The position numbers were made by a program, and so were the translations under genes. Shown here piece by piece: positions 1 through 9,162 of a stretch of 64,000 nucleotides of DNA. The notes below the pieces were generated by a model that was not told the DNA's origin, ran no database searches, and saw nothing but the letters and a program-made list of their open reading frames with translations. This DNA is from Brasilonema sennae CENA114 (GTDB taxonomy: Bacteria; Cyanobacteriota; Cyanobacteriia; Cyanobacteriales; Nostocaceae), in contig NZ_CP030118.1 of the NCBI RefSeq assembly GCF_006968745.1, forward strand, positions 930,001 to 994,000, written 5' to 3'. The stretch's first letter is position 1. Each line of letters opens with the position of its first letter.

Positions 1-78
1 TAGCATCTTTAGTACGCGCTAATACTGAATTTTTTAATATTTTTGACGATGAACAACAGTGCCTTAACAAGGCTACAG
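1..78. repeat. Partial copy of a ~150-nt repeat (copy 1 of 3)
   Basis: The first 78 bases match the distal part of the repeats at 3500-3652 and 7071-7223: a GCGCTAATACTGAAT block, a TTTTTGACGAT block and a CAGTGCCTTA block occur in the same order. The window edge cuts this copy. It lies just past the 3' end of the first exoprotein gene. Confidence 0.75.
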
Positions 79-95
79 AGTTCACAATAATGTAT

Positions 96-3000
96 CTATC
101 TCACTGCAGCACAACTACTATTAGGCGCAGGCTGTTCCCGTTGTACACCAGTCTTGGTAGGATCATAACCGACCAGCACCACCTGACCTTTTTCGTTATA
201 TATCCAACCTTGAGCGGGTACTATCTTTTTGACTCTTGGCTGTTGAGATGGCTGCTTATAGGTTGTACTTGTTGAATTTACTGTCCTGGTTATAGGCTGA
301 ATTAAATCAACGCGCACATTGTCACTACTGAGGACTTTTTGGGGGTCAGTTGGAAGTCCGCCACGTCCTGTGAGGGTAAACGTGCTACCAAAACCTTTGG
401 CACATGGATTTTGGGCTATCTGCTGTGCGGGATCGATCACAGTTTCTGTCAATTCAAATAATCCACGGCTGGGGTCAACTTCTGGGGTATTAAATTGCAC
501 AATGCCATTGAACTGCGGACCAGCTTCAGAAATGGCTGAGATGACGCTGTCTGGGGAAAGAAATCTGCCGCCCTTTGTTGTGATGAAGATATTGCCACCA
601 TAACCTTGTTGGGCATTGGCGGTAATTTTGCTATTTTCCAGGGCTACCAAGTTGCCAGTGTTAATGCTGATGTTCCCTCCCGTTGCTGTTCCTGTGGCGT
701 TGGTAGTGATGTTGCTGTTACGGCGCAAGATTAAGTCGCCTGAATTCAGGGTAATGTTGCCCTGTCCCCCATTTGTGTTCGCGTAAATAGATGCTTGGTT
801 GTCCAGCCGAATGTCTTTGGCAGTGGTAACTTTTATATTGCCTGCTGCGCCAGTGCCAGTGTTACTGGTAGAGATTCTACTGTCATTGGTTAAAGAGAGC
901 GATCGCGCGTTGATGTCAATACTACCTGCGTTCCCCACAGCCCCCGGATTCACACTACTAAAAACGGCACTCGGGAATCCGTTGTTATCCAAGCCATCAA
1001 AAGCGACATTACCAGTGGCATTAATGATGACATTCCCTGCATTTCCCTTTCCGAGGCTAGCAGTACTCACTTGACCACCATTATTCACCGAGAGCGATCC
1101 AATCCTGAATTCGATATTGCCTGCGTTACCGACACCACTCTTTTCCACCCTACTCGCGGCAGTACTGTTATCAAACAAGAGTGAGTCTGCCGTAATCGCG
1201 ATATTTCCACCATTCCCCTGTCCAGCGTTGCTGGCTTTGAGTGCAGCTCCATTTTTTAAAGAAACCGACGGTGCCAAGATTTGGATATCGCTACCATTAC
1301 CAACTGCCCCAGATTCTACATCAGTGAAAATACCACTGTCTTTTCCCACAAAAGAAATGGAGTCGGTAGCCCGTACAGATACAACTCCCGGATTTCCCTG
1401 TGCACCGGAATATAAACCAGCTTGTAGTTGTGCTGTATCCTTTAAAGAAATTTCTTTAGCGTCGAGCACAATATTACCAACATTGCCCTTCGCTGGCTGT
1501 CCTTGAAGGCTTCCCACATTATTTGTGATCAGGCTATTAGCAACAGAGATAGTATCTTGAGCCTGAATTGTGATATTGCCTGCATTCCCCTGCCCAGCAC
1601 TGCTGCTATTTACTCCAGCGTCATTGGTTAAAGAAACCGATTGCCCCGAGATGTTGATATTGCCTGCATTACCTTCTGCTCCTATGCCTACGAGACTGAA
1701 AATACCACCTATGGAGTTACCGATTCTTCCATCAAAGGAGATTTTCCCACCTGCAGAAACAGTCACATTGCCTGCATTCCCCTGTCCGAAAGTGTTAGAG
1801 CTAAACTGAGAACCTCCTTTGAAAGAAATATCCTCCAAGACATTAATTTGAATATTTCCCGCATTGGCTAATCTACCAGCCTCTGCTCGTCCGAAGGTAG
1901 TGGTGAACAATGAAGCACCATTGGTTGCAGAGAGATTACGTGCTTTGATTGTAATATCACCACCAATGCCTGTACTGGTTTCATCTACAAAAGTACTTAC
2001 TGAAGTGTTTGTCCCATCAAAGGAAACAGCAGCATTAGGAGCATCAATAACTATATTGCCTGCATTTCCTCTACCAAAGGTATTAGCTCCCAACTGGGAG
2101 CTACCACCTAGAGAAATAGATTCAGAAACTTTGAGTTGGATATTACCTGTATTCCCTTGTCCGAAAGTGGAAGTGGATATAGCGGCGTTGAATAAAGAGA
2201 GGGAGGGCGTATCGATTACAACGTCAGGACCATTGCCTGTACTTAATGAGCCAACAGAACCACCCACAGAAGCGAACCTATTCGCAGATTCGCCTGTTAA
2301 GGAGACTTTATCCTTAGCTGTGATAGTTATCTTTCCTGCATTTCCTTCTCCGTTAGTGCTAGAAAGTATATAAATATTGCCGTTTCCTTCCAGAGTTCCT
2401 GTGTTGATGACTATATTTCCTGCGTTTCCTGATTGTTTGATGTTGGAACTGTTCGAGCCAAAGCCTGTAAGGTTAAAGATTGCACTATAAGCACTAGTAG
2501 TTCCTTCAATTTTCACCCTATCTGTAGCATCAATTTTAATATCACCTGCTTGAGCGCCTGGTGTTCCTAATCCTGACTCTATCCCCGCAAAAAGACGACT
2601 TCCTCCCAAAAGGTCTAAATTCCGGGCATTAACTGCAATATTGCCTCCCCCGCCTCCCTGAACATAAGCGATCGCACGATTACTCAGCGACACATCAGCT
2701 CGTTGCACTCCCACAGGGAAACTCAAACTCCCATCACCACTAAGTCCCACCGTCCCAGCAGCAGATAATCCTCCTAACTCAATTCTTCCTCCTTGTGCTA
2801 TCAGTCCCCCACCATTTAAGCTGACGTTACCGCCTACTAGTGCTAAAGAGTTTCCTTGAGGAACCTCAAGACCAGCAGATTGACTCGTGATATTTTGAGG
2901 ATTATTCCTAAATCCCAACCCAATCGGAACATTGATAGTTAACAACGGCGGTGCTTGTGGGTTAGTAGCACTAAACTCAAAGTTATTGTCAAACAGAAAA

Positions 3001-3416
3001 CTATGCGCCGTACTCCCTAAAAATGAACCACCAATTTGCAAACTCGCATTTGGTCCAAAAATAATTCCTGCCGGATTGAGTAAAAATAAGTTCGCCTTGC
3101 CCAGTGTTCTAATCAAACCATCAATATTAGAAACAGAACCACCCGTCACCCGACCGATGATGTTTTGTATATCAAGTGCATTATTGAAATTAGCCGAACC
3201 ACCTGTGGGTACAGAAAATTCTTTGAAGCTGTGAAAAAGATTTCCTCCCCTTCGAGTCCCGTCATCAATATTGAAATTTCTGCCATCAGGAGTGGTAACT
3301 GTCGTGGACACAGTTCCATCAGAAGTCACTTGTTGTGCAACTGCAATGGCGAGTGGCGCAAGAGTTGCTAAGGCGGATAGGGGTAAAGTTAACAGAAACA
3401 GGGATATCTTTTTCAT
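96..3416 (-). CDS. Two-partner-secretion exoprotein, filamentous haemagglutinin family (paralogue A)
   Basis: Predicted large secreted beta-helical surface protein of about 1106 residues. I place the start at the ATG at 3416 (MKKISLF) because it opens a clean signal peptide ending near AVAQQ; the longer reading adds 15 residues before it. Mature residues up to about 270 form a TPS (haemagglutination activity) domain with the family signature LLNPAGIIFGPNA. The middle is a long run of glycine/asparagine-rich strands with recurring GNAGNI motifs, typical of a right-handed beta-helix. The C-terminal ~110 residues hold two conserved cysteines (NPCAKGFG and the terminal SSCAAVR). Export would need a TpsB outer-membrane partner, which is not in the window. 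The N- and C-terminal parts are nearly identical to those of paralogue B; the middle is not. The adhesin or matrix role is inferred. Confidence 0.9.
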   Translation of the reverse strand: MKKISLFLLTLPLSALATLAPLAIAVAQQVTSDGTVSTTVTTPDGRNFNIDDGTRRGGNLFHSFKEFSVPTGGSANFNNALDIQNIIGRVTGGSVSNIDGLIRTLGKANLFLLNPAGIIFGPNASLQIGGSFLGSTAHSFLFDNNFEFSATNPQAPPLLTINVPIGLGFRNNPQNITSQSAGLEVPQGNSLALVGGNVSLNGGGLIAQGGRIELGGLSAAGTVGLSGDGSLSFPVGVQRADVSLSNRAIAYVQGGGGGNIAVNARNLDLLGGSRLFAGIESGLGTPGAQAGDIKIDATDRVKIEGTTSAYSAIFNLTGFGSNSSNIKQSGNAGNIVINTGTLEGNGNIYILSSTNGEGNAGKITITAKDKVSLTGESANRFASVGGSVGSLSTGNGPDVVIDTPSLSLFNAAISTSTFGQGNTGNIQLKVSESISLGGSSQLGANTFGRGNAGNIVIDAPNAAVSFDGTNTSVSTFVDETSTGIGGDITIKARNLSATNGASLFTTTFGRAEAGRLANAGNIQINVLEDISFKGGSQFSSNTFGQGNAGNVTVSAGGKISFDGRIGNSIGGIFSLVGIGAEGNAGNINISGQSVSLTNDAGVNSSSAGQGNAGNITIQAQDTISVANSLITNNVGSLQGQPAKGNVGNIVLDAKEISLKDTAQLQAGLYSGAQGNPGVVSVRATDSISFVGKDSGIFTDVESGAVGNGSDIQILAPSVSLKNGAALKASNAGQGNGGNIAITADSLLFDNSTAASRVEKSGVGNAGNIEFRIGSLSVNNGGQVSTASLGKGNAGNVIINATGNVAFDGLDNNGFPSAVFSSVNPGAVGNAGSIDINARSLSLTNDSRISTSNTGTGAAGNIKVTTAKDIRLDNQASIYANTNGGQGNITLNSGDLILRRNSNITTNATGTATGGNISINTGNLVALENSKITANAQQGYGGNIFITTKGGRFLSPDSVISAISEAGPQFNGIVQFNTPEVDPSRGLFELTETVIDPAQQIAQNPCAKGFGSTFTLTGRGGLPTDPQKVLSSDNVRVDLIQPITRTVNSTSTTYKQPSQQPRVKKIVPAQGWIYNEKGQVVLVGYDPTKTGVQREQPAPNSSCAAVR

Positions 3417-3499
3417 GCCAGATGCAGTATATGAAGAATTTTTGACAAAGACTCTTATCAATCACAAGTTGACTCTAGGGGCACAAAGCAATACTGTAC

Positions 3500-3652
3500 C
3501 CCTACATATGATTTTTCGTTCTGTGAAGAATGAAAAGTACAACAGAACGAATCAAATTGTGGATGAAAGTATTTATAACATCTTTAGTACGCGCTAATAC
3601 TGAATATTAAAATTTTTGACGATGAGCAACAGTGCCTTAGCAAGGCTACAGA
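3500..3652. repeat. ~150-nt repeat between the two exoprotein genes (copy 2 of 3)
   Basis: This segment runs from CCCCTACATATGATTTTTCG to GCAAGGCTACAG and matches 7071-7223 through most of its length with scattered substitutions; its second half matches 1-78. It lies in the upstream region of paralogue A and downstream of paralogue B, so it could carry the promoter of A as well as mark the duplication unit. Confidence 0.8.
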
Positions 3653-3806
3653 AATCACAATTGCTCATATAGATTTCTCTGTAATGAGATTGACAAACTT
3701 CTTGCCCTTGTGGAATGAAATAGCCCTGCCCTTGATAAGGGGAAGGAAGGTTTGGCAACAGACAAAACCTAGGTGAGGTAAAGCCAGACCTGTATCAAGA
3801 ACGTAT

Positions 3807-6641
3807 CTATCTCATTGCAGCACAACTACTATTTGGTGCAGGTGAGGAGCGTTGTGGGCCAGTCTTGGTGGGGTCATAAGCTACCAGCACCACCTGACCT
3901 TTTTCGTTATATATCCATCCTTGAACAGGTATTATCTTTTTGACAGGTGGCTGTTGAGATGGCTGCTTTTGAATTGTATTTGTTGAATTCACTGTACTAA
4001 CAACAGGCTCAACCAAATCAACGCGCACATTATCGCTACTGAGAATTTTTGTGGGATCAGTTGGGAGTCCGCCACGTCCAGTGATTGTGAAAGTACTACC
4101 AAAACCTTTTGTGCATGGATTTTGGGCAATTTGTTGTGCGGGGTCGATGGCAGTTTGTGTCAATTCAAACAACCCACGGCTGGGGTCAATATCTGGAGTG
4201 ATAATGTTGATAGTCCCACTTAAGGATGGGTTTTGTTGCGAAAATGCAGTGATGTCGCTTTCAGGCGTTAATTGGGAGCGAGGCTGGATTCCAAACAGAC
4301 CTTGAGTTCTAATTGTGATTTTCCCTCCCCTACCGTTGAAAGCATTGGCAGTGATGTCACTATTTTCTAAGGGAAAAGCAACGATTAATGGAGAGTTAAT
4401 CGTGATATTGCCGCCATCTCCATCAGTACCCCTACCCGCAGTCGTTGAGATTTCACTACCGCGACGCAAGAGTAAGAAGTCTCGGACTCCTAAAGTAATG
4501 TTTCCAGCATTTCCTTGACCATCACTATTGACACTGATTTTCGCACCATCTTGGAGTTGCAACTTTCCTGTCGCAATCTTAACGTTGCCACCCTGACCTG
4601 TGGAAGCAACAGATGTGCTGGCAAAAATCCCACTAGCCGGATTATCATTACCAAGTACGAACCTTGCCTGAGTCCTACCATCTCCTTGAGCTATTTCAGG
4701 AGCATAAAGAAGTCCCACCCAAATCTTACCATCAGCTATTTGGTTAAACAGATCAACTTTGCTAGGATTACTGCCATTGATGGTAATGCGGTCACTTACT
4801 TGGAGGTTGATATCACCTGCATTGCCTCCGCTAAAGGCACTGGTGAGAAGTTGTCCACCACCAGTCAGTTCTACTACATTGGCATTAACATTTATATTGC
4901 CACCACGTAAGCTACCTGCACTTTCTGCCCTTAATTGTGCGCCATCGGATACACGTAAAACACCAGTATTAATTCTAATGTCACCGCTCTGTCCCATAGT
5001 TCCTTGCTCACTGGTCGTCAGTAATGAACTGTATATTATGCTTTGTGAGCGATCGTTGAATGGGCGTGGAGCTGGAGACTTGCCTGAGATTTCGACATAA
5101 TCGGGGGCAGAGATCTCAATATTGCCAGATTTTTGCCCGTTAAACGATCTAGCGCTCACTTCTGTCCCAGCAGTTACAGAAACAGACCGCCCGCCTATTT
5201 TAATATCACCTCCATAATCTCCGGTGCTGGCAAGCAAGCTATTTTCAATAGAGACAGGACCTACGGATTGGACAATGATATTTCCAGAATTCACTCCTTG
5301 AGTGGAGGCGGTAAAAAGCGAGCTATTCTTAGCTAAGGACACAGAGTTATTGCCAACTAGTAAGATGTTTCCTCCATCTCCCGTGCCACTGGGGGCATAT
5401 ATAGCAGCATTTGATAAAAAAATAGAACCATTTGCCTTGAGTGATATATTTCCGGCTCCCAGTTGGGATATGTCATTGGAGGTGGAGATTACCAGATCCT
5501 GCTGACTGACATCCTGCCCGATTAAAGTGATCGATCCATTTGCTTCAAGTGAGATGTTTCCGGGACGTCCCTGTCCTTGGATACTAGTATCTAGTGCTGC
5601 AGGAAAAGGATTCTTCGCATCAGGATACCTAGCCTGATTATTTATAGTAATTTCACCAGCCTGAATATTAATGTTACCTGCATTACCCGTAGCATCTACA
5701 GCCACCACATTGGTAACTCGGCTGTCCTGATTTAGTGTTACCACTCCAGTTGCATTGAGCGTAATATCTCCTGCTGTTGAGCTATCTGCCGTCAATCCTT
5801 TAGCAATCCCAGCAGAAATCCTACTTCCTGCCGAAATATCTAGGTTGCGGGCATTAACCGCTATACTGCCTCCACCGCCAGCACGTACATCTACAAAAGC
5901 CTCATTACTCAGCGAGACATCACCTCGTTGCACTCCCACAGGAAAACTCAAACTCCCATCACTATTGAGTCCAACTGTTCCTGCTGTAGATAATCCTCCT
6001 AACTCAATTCTTCCTCCTGGTGCTAACACTTGCCCACCATTTAAGCTGACGTTACCGCCTACCAGTGCTAAAGAGTTTCCTTGAGGAACACCAAGAAGAG
6101 CAGATTGAGTGGTGATATTTTGAGGATTATTCCGAAATCCCAACCCAATCGGAACATTGATAGTTAACAACGGCGGTGCTTGTGGGTTAGTCGCACTAAA
6201 CTCAAAATTATTGTCAAATAGAAAACTATTCGCTGTAGTCCCAAAAAATGAACCACCAATATTTAATTGGGCATTTGGTCCAAAAATGATCCCGGCTGGA
6301 TTGAGTAAAAATAAGTTTGCCTTGCCCAGTGTTCTAATCAAACCATCAATATTAGAAACAGAACCACCCGTCACCCGACCGATGATGTTTTGTATATCAA
6401 GTGCATTATTGAAATTAGCCGAACCACCTGTGGGTACAGAAAATTCTTTGAAGCTGTGAAAAAGATTTCCTCCCCTTCGAGTTCCGTCATCAATATTGAA
6501 AATTTTGCCATCAGGAGTGGTAACTGTCGTGGATACAGTTCCATCAGAAGTTACTTGTTGTGCAACTGCGAAGCTGAGTGGCGCAATAGTTGCTATGGTT
6601 GCTAGAGGTAAGGTGAATACAAACAGCGATAACTTTTTCAT
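3807..6641 (-). CDS. Two-partner-secretion exoprotein, filamentous haemagglutinin family (paralogue B)
   Basis: A 944-residue paralogue of the preceding gene in the same orientation. The ATG at 6641 opens a signal peptide (MKKLSLFVFTLPLA ending near AVAQQ). The TPS domain carries LLNPAGIIFGPNA and is almost residue-for-residue the same as in paralogue A over roughly the first 200 residues. The central beta-helix differs in sequence and is shorter by about 160 residues, with fewer GNAGNI units. The C-terminus again ends in a two-cysteine module (NPCTKGFG and SSCAAMR). Conserved ends with a diverged middle suggest tandem duplication followed by divergence or recombination of the exposed stalk. 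No TpsB transporter is adjacent. The binding target is unknown. Confidence 0.9.
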   Translation of the reverse strand: MKKLSLFVFTLPLATIATIAPLSFAVAQQVTSDGTVSTTVTTPDGKIFNIDDGTRRGGNLFHSFKEFSVPTGGSANFNNALDIQNIIGRVTGGSVSNIDGLIRTLGKANLFLLNPAGIIFGPNAQLNIGGSFFGTTANSFLFDNNFEFSATNPQAPPLLTINVPIGLGFRNNPQNITTQSALLGVPQGNSLALVGGNVSLNGGQVLAPGGRIELGGLSTAGTVGLNSDGSLSFPVGVQRGDVSLSNEAFVDVRAGGGGSIAVNARNLDISAGSRISAGIAKGLTADSSTAGDITLNATGVVTLNQDSRVTNVVAVDATGNAGNINIQAGEITINNQARYPDAKNPFPAALDTSIQGQGRPGNISLEANGSITLIGQDVSQQDLVISTSNDISQLGAGNISLKANGSIFLSNAAIYAPSGTGDGGNILLVGNNSVSLAKNSSLFTASTQGVNSGNIIVQSVGPVSIENSLLASTGDYGGDIKIGGRSVSVTAGTEVSARSFNGQKSGNIEISAPDYVEISGKSPAPRPFNDRSQSIIYSSLLTTSEQGTMGQSGDIRINTGVLRVSDGAQLRAESAGSLRGGNINVNANVVELTGGGQLLTSAFSGGNAGDINLQVSDRITINGSNPSKVDLFNQIADGKIWVGLLYAPEIAQGDGRTQARFVLGNDNPASGIFASTSVASTGQGGNVKIATGKLQLQDGAKISVNSDGQGNAGNITLGVRDFLLLRRGSEISTTAGRGTDGDGGNITINSPLIVAFPLENSDITANAFNGRGGKITIRTQGLFGIQPRSQLTPESDITAFSQQNPSLSGTINIITPDIDPSRGLFELTQTAIDPAQQIAQNPCTKGFGSTFTITGRGGLPTDPTKILSSDNVRVDLVEPVVSTVNSTNTIQKQPSQQPPVKKIIPVQGWIYNEKGQVVLVAYDPTKTGPQRSSPAPNSSCAAMR

Positions 6642-6737
6642 CCGAGATGCATCATTTTAGAAATAATTTTTTACTCACAAGTTGACTGTAGGTGCACAAA
6701 GCTTTTGGTTTCCCAGATCTTGCACTAGTATCAACAA

Positions 6738-6806
6738 CGAGGCAGAGCCTCGATATCTCGTTCCCAGGCTGAGCCTGGGAACGAGGGTTGGGAGGCTCTG
6801 CCTCCC
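6738..6806. repeat. Long palindromic intergenic repeat
   Basis: A perfect 14-bp inverted repeat with a 1-nt centre (6757-6785, CTCGTTCCCAGGCT and its complement) sits inside an outer inverted repeat of GGCAGAGCCTC type. It is intergenic, upstream of paralogue B. The form suits a REP- or MITE-like element; I recall similar palindromes in Nostocales genomes but could not search for copies. Confidence 0.75.
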
Positions 6807-7070
6807 GATTATTGAGAATGATGCAAGGTCTGATCTTTCCCAAAGCAAATGCTTTTTGTCAACAAGAACCTTGAAATGTCAATAAAACCCAAAATAATCG
6901 CAGTATTTGCTCGGTTCTTGACAATTTTCTCAACGTAGATGCTCTGCGGCAAGCTTGTAGCATCGCCTTAACCCCTAAAAAACCTGTCAAGCACTAATTC
7001 TTGTTTTCCAGTTGATGCACTGATTAATATTTTTGTCAAGACTATAAGATGCGTTTACCTTGATGCTGCA

Positions 7071-7223
7071 CCCCTACATGGGTTTGTCGTTCCAGAAGAA
7101 TGAAAAGCACTACAGAACGAATAAAATTGTGGATGAAAGTATTAATAACAGGGTTGTACGCCCTAATACTGAATTTGTAATATTTTTTGACGATTCATTA
7201 CAGTGCCTTAGCAAGGTTACAGC
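7071..7223. repeat. ~150-nt repeat upstream of exoprotein B (copy 3 of 3)
   Basis: Runs from CACCCCTACATGGGTTTGTC to GCAAGGTTACAG and matches 3500-3652. The stretch 6642-7237 holds no gene I can support; it contains this repeat and the palindrome at 6738-6806. Confidence 0.8.
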
Positions 7224-7237
7224 CTGAAAGGCTTTGA

Positions 7238-7822
7238 CTACCAAACCTTACTCATATTCAAAACAAACCCTGGCAAAACTGACTCACCACTGACAGTAAC
7301 AGGATTATCCAAACATTCCTCTGACATTCCAGGACGATAAATATAAACTTTGCGGTGCTTGCGATCAATCAACCAACCTAACTGTATCCCTGGCTCTCTC
7401 ATATATTCTTCCATTTTGTCTTTTAAAGGCTGAAGATTATCAGAAGATGAGCGGAGTTCTACAACAAAATCTGGACAAATTGGAGCGAACCTTTGCTGTT
7501 GTTCTGAACTTAGAGCATTCCACCGTTCAAGTTTCATCCAGGAAGCATCAGGCGATCTATCTGCACCAGTTGATAGCTTAAATCCTGTACTAGAGTCAAA
7601 ACAAATACCTGTTTCATTCTGCTCTGACCAAATTCCCAACTGGAGAGCTACGTTAAAATTACGGTTACCTGTCTCTGAACCAGTCGGAGGCATAATTGAA
7701 ATCTCACCAAATTTGTCACGTTCAATACGTAAATCTCGATTAACCTGACAGAACTCAAAAAACTGCTCATCTGTCATTTGCAAATCTGATGGCATCCGTA
7801 AAAAAATAGCAGATGAAAGCAT
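7238..7822 (-). CDS. Uma2 family endonuclease (DUF820)
   Basis: A 194-residue protein of the Uma2 family, a PD-(D/E)XK-type restriction-endonuclease-like fold that is highly expanded in cyanobacteria. Family hallmarks are the N-terminal MTDEQFFEFCQ helix, the PPTGSETG turn, and the core CPDFVVELRSSSD followed by LKDKMEEYM and GWLIDRKHRKVYIYRPG. I start at the ATG at 7822 because the longer reading uses a TTG with no better ribosome site. It is a single-gene unit between the exoproteins and the peroxiredoxin. Its biological role is unknown; such genes are often linked to mobile DNA, but nothing here proves mobility. Confidence 0.85.
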   Translation of the reverse strand: MLSSAIFLRMPSDLQMTDEQFFEFCQVNRDLRIERDKFGEISIMPPTGSETGNRNFNVALQLGIWSEQNETGICFDSSTGFKLSTGADRSPDASWMKLERWNALSSEQQQRFAPICPDFVVELRSSSDNLQPLKDKMEEYMREPGIQLGWLIDRKHRKVYIYRPGMSEECLDNPVTVSGESVLPGFVLNMSKVW

Positions 7823-7906
7823 AGTTATTTTCTCTAATTGCCTACCCAACTAGCTTTTATTCTCGCGCAAAAACGCTGTAGAGACAGGAAATCTCGCATC
7901 TGTTTG

Positions 7907-7953
7907 CCCCTCTCCTTTATAACGAGAGGGGTGCCCGTCAGGGCGGGGTGAGG
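7907..7953. repeat. CCCCTCTCC hairpin repeat, copy 1
   Basis: CCCCTCTCC pairs with GAGAGGGG just downstream, and the block ends in GGGGTGAGGT, as in the related copy at 8321-8364. The 540-nt gap 7850-8389 contains only such repeats: this hairpin, GGAGGGAAACCCTCC near 8179-8193, and copy 2. The short open frames across it are not convincing. Confidence 0.65.
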
Positions 7954-8320
7954 TGATAGCTATGGATACACAGCACTTGTCTAAAATTATTTCCGGATTT
8001 TACCTCATATCAAATCCGTTTGTATCGGAATTATTTCTCCTTCCTCTTTCTCTGTGTCACGCCAGGTGCTACAACGGGGCGGCACGTTATGTTCCCCCGC
8101 TTCCCCCCAAAAGCTGCCTTGGGAACCCCCCTTCGGGTATGCGCAAAGCGCACGCCTTACGGCGAACGCCAGATGCCTACGGAGGGAAACCCTCCTGCAG
8201 CACTGGTCTCACCGCAACGCACTGGCTCCTCTGCGCCCACCGCGAACTTTGCGGGAGGAACATCCACACCGAAAATTCGCTCTGGTGCGGTTTTTTCTCA
8301 CTCAGATGCTACCGGATTTT

Positions 8321-8364
8321 ACCTCACCCCCTGCCCCTCTCCTTATAAAGGAGAGGGGTGAGGT
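8321..8364. repeat. CCCCTCTCC hairpin repeat, copy 2 (possible terminator)
   Basis: ACCTCACCCC at the left end is complementary to GGGGTGAGGT at the right end, and CCCCTCTCC pairs with GGAGAGGGG across a 7-nt loop. It lies 26 nt past the stop of the leftward peroxiredoxin gene, so it could end that transcript, although there is no long U tract. Confidence 0.6.
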
Positions 8365-8389
8365 GTAAGTTATGAATGCAACGCGCGTG

Positions 8390-9028
8390 TTACTTATTAG
8401 GTTGAGGAGTCATCCGCAGATAAGGCTTGACTTCCTCATATCCCTTAGGAAACTTCTCCTTGAGCACTTCTGGATCTTTGAGCGAAGGAACAATCACGCA
8501 GTCATCGCCATCTTTCCAATCAGCTGGTGTCGCTACGCTGTGGTTATCTGTCAACTGCAGCGAGTCAATCACCCGAAGAATTTCATCAAAGTTGCGTCCT
8601 GTGCTGGGGGGATAAGTTAAGCTCAGACGTAGTTTCTTGTTGGGATCGATGATGAAGACTGTACGTACAGTCAGCAATGCATTAGCATTCGGGTGAATCA
8701 TGTCGTAAAGATCAGAAACTTTACGATCCGCGTCTGCCAAAATTGGATAGTTGAGGTTGGTGCTTTGAGTTTCCTCAATATCTCCAATCCATCCTTTGTG
8801 AGATTCAACATCATCAACACTGAGAGCGATCGCTTTGACATTGCGTTTGTCAAATTCTGGCTTTAGCTTAGCCACTCGCCCTAACTCTGTTGTACAAACA
8901 GGTGTATAATCTGCGGGGTGAGAGAACAGCACAACCCAGCTGTCGCCAGCCCATTCGTAAAAGTCTATGTCTCCTGTGGAGGAGGCTTGGGTAAAGTTTG
9001 GTACTGTGTCGCCTAAATGGAGAGCCAT
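8390..9028 (-). CDS. 1-Cys peroxiredoxin (Prx6 type)
   Basis: A 212-residue thiol peroxidase expected to reduce hydrogen peroxide and organic peroxides in the cytoplasm. The start is the ATG at 9028 (MALHLGDTVPNF); a longer reading adds seven residues that the family does not have. The peroxidatic site is HPADYTPVCTTELG with Cys45. The Prx6-type C-terminal extension is present (PADWKDGDDCVIVPSL, GYEEVKPYLRMTPQP). The second cysteine, in DDCVIV, is the conserved position of this subfamily and not a 2-Cys resolving residue. The gene is transcribed alone; a hairpin at 9085-9112 separates it from the glycosyltransferase upstream. Confidence 0.93.
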   Translation of the reverse strand: MALHLGDTVPNFTQASSTGDIDFYEWAGDSWVVLFSHPADYTPVCTTELGRVAKLKPEFDKRNVKAIALSVDDVESHKGWIGDIEETQSTNLNYPILADADRKVSDLYDMIHPNANALLTVRTVFIIDPNKKLRLSLTYPPSTGRNFDEILRVIDSLQLTDNHSVATPADWKDGDDCVIVPSLKDPEVLKEKFPKGYEEVKPYLRMTPQPNK

Positions 9029-9084
9029 GTCACATTCCCTGTGGTTCAAAAAGCCATATGTATTTTATCTTGCCATGATGACAC

Positions 9085-9112
9085 AAAACCCCGGTTTGCC
9101 GATTGGGGTTTA
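9085..9112 (-). terminator. Rho-independent terminator after the HpsP-like gene
   Basis: Read leftward, AAACCCC and GGGGTTT form a 7-bp stem around a 12-nt loop, followed by TTTTGTGT. It is about 50 nt past the glycosyltransferase stop and upstream of the peroxiredoxin. Confidence 0.65.
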
Positions 9113-9162
9113 ACCTCATGAAACAAAATTGTAAGTTGTGCAAGTTTGCACAAACAGATTTC

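Noticed and set aside
319..6605. Many rightward open frames antisense to the two exoprotein genes
   Set aside because: Pro/Ala/Leu-rich shadow translations of Gly/Asn-rich repeats, without ribosome sites or recognisable domains.
7953..8368. Three overlapping rightward ORFs (104-131 codons)
   Set aside because: They run across hairpin repeats in all three frames and show no protein-like pattern.
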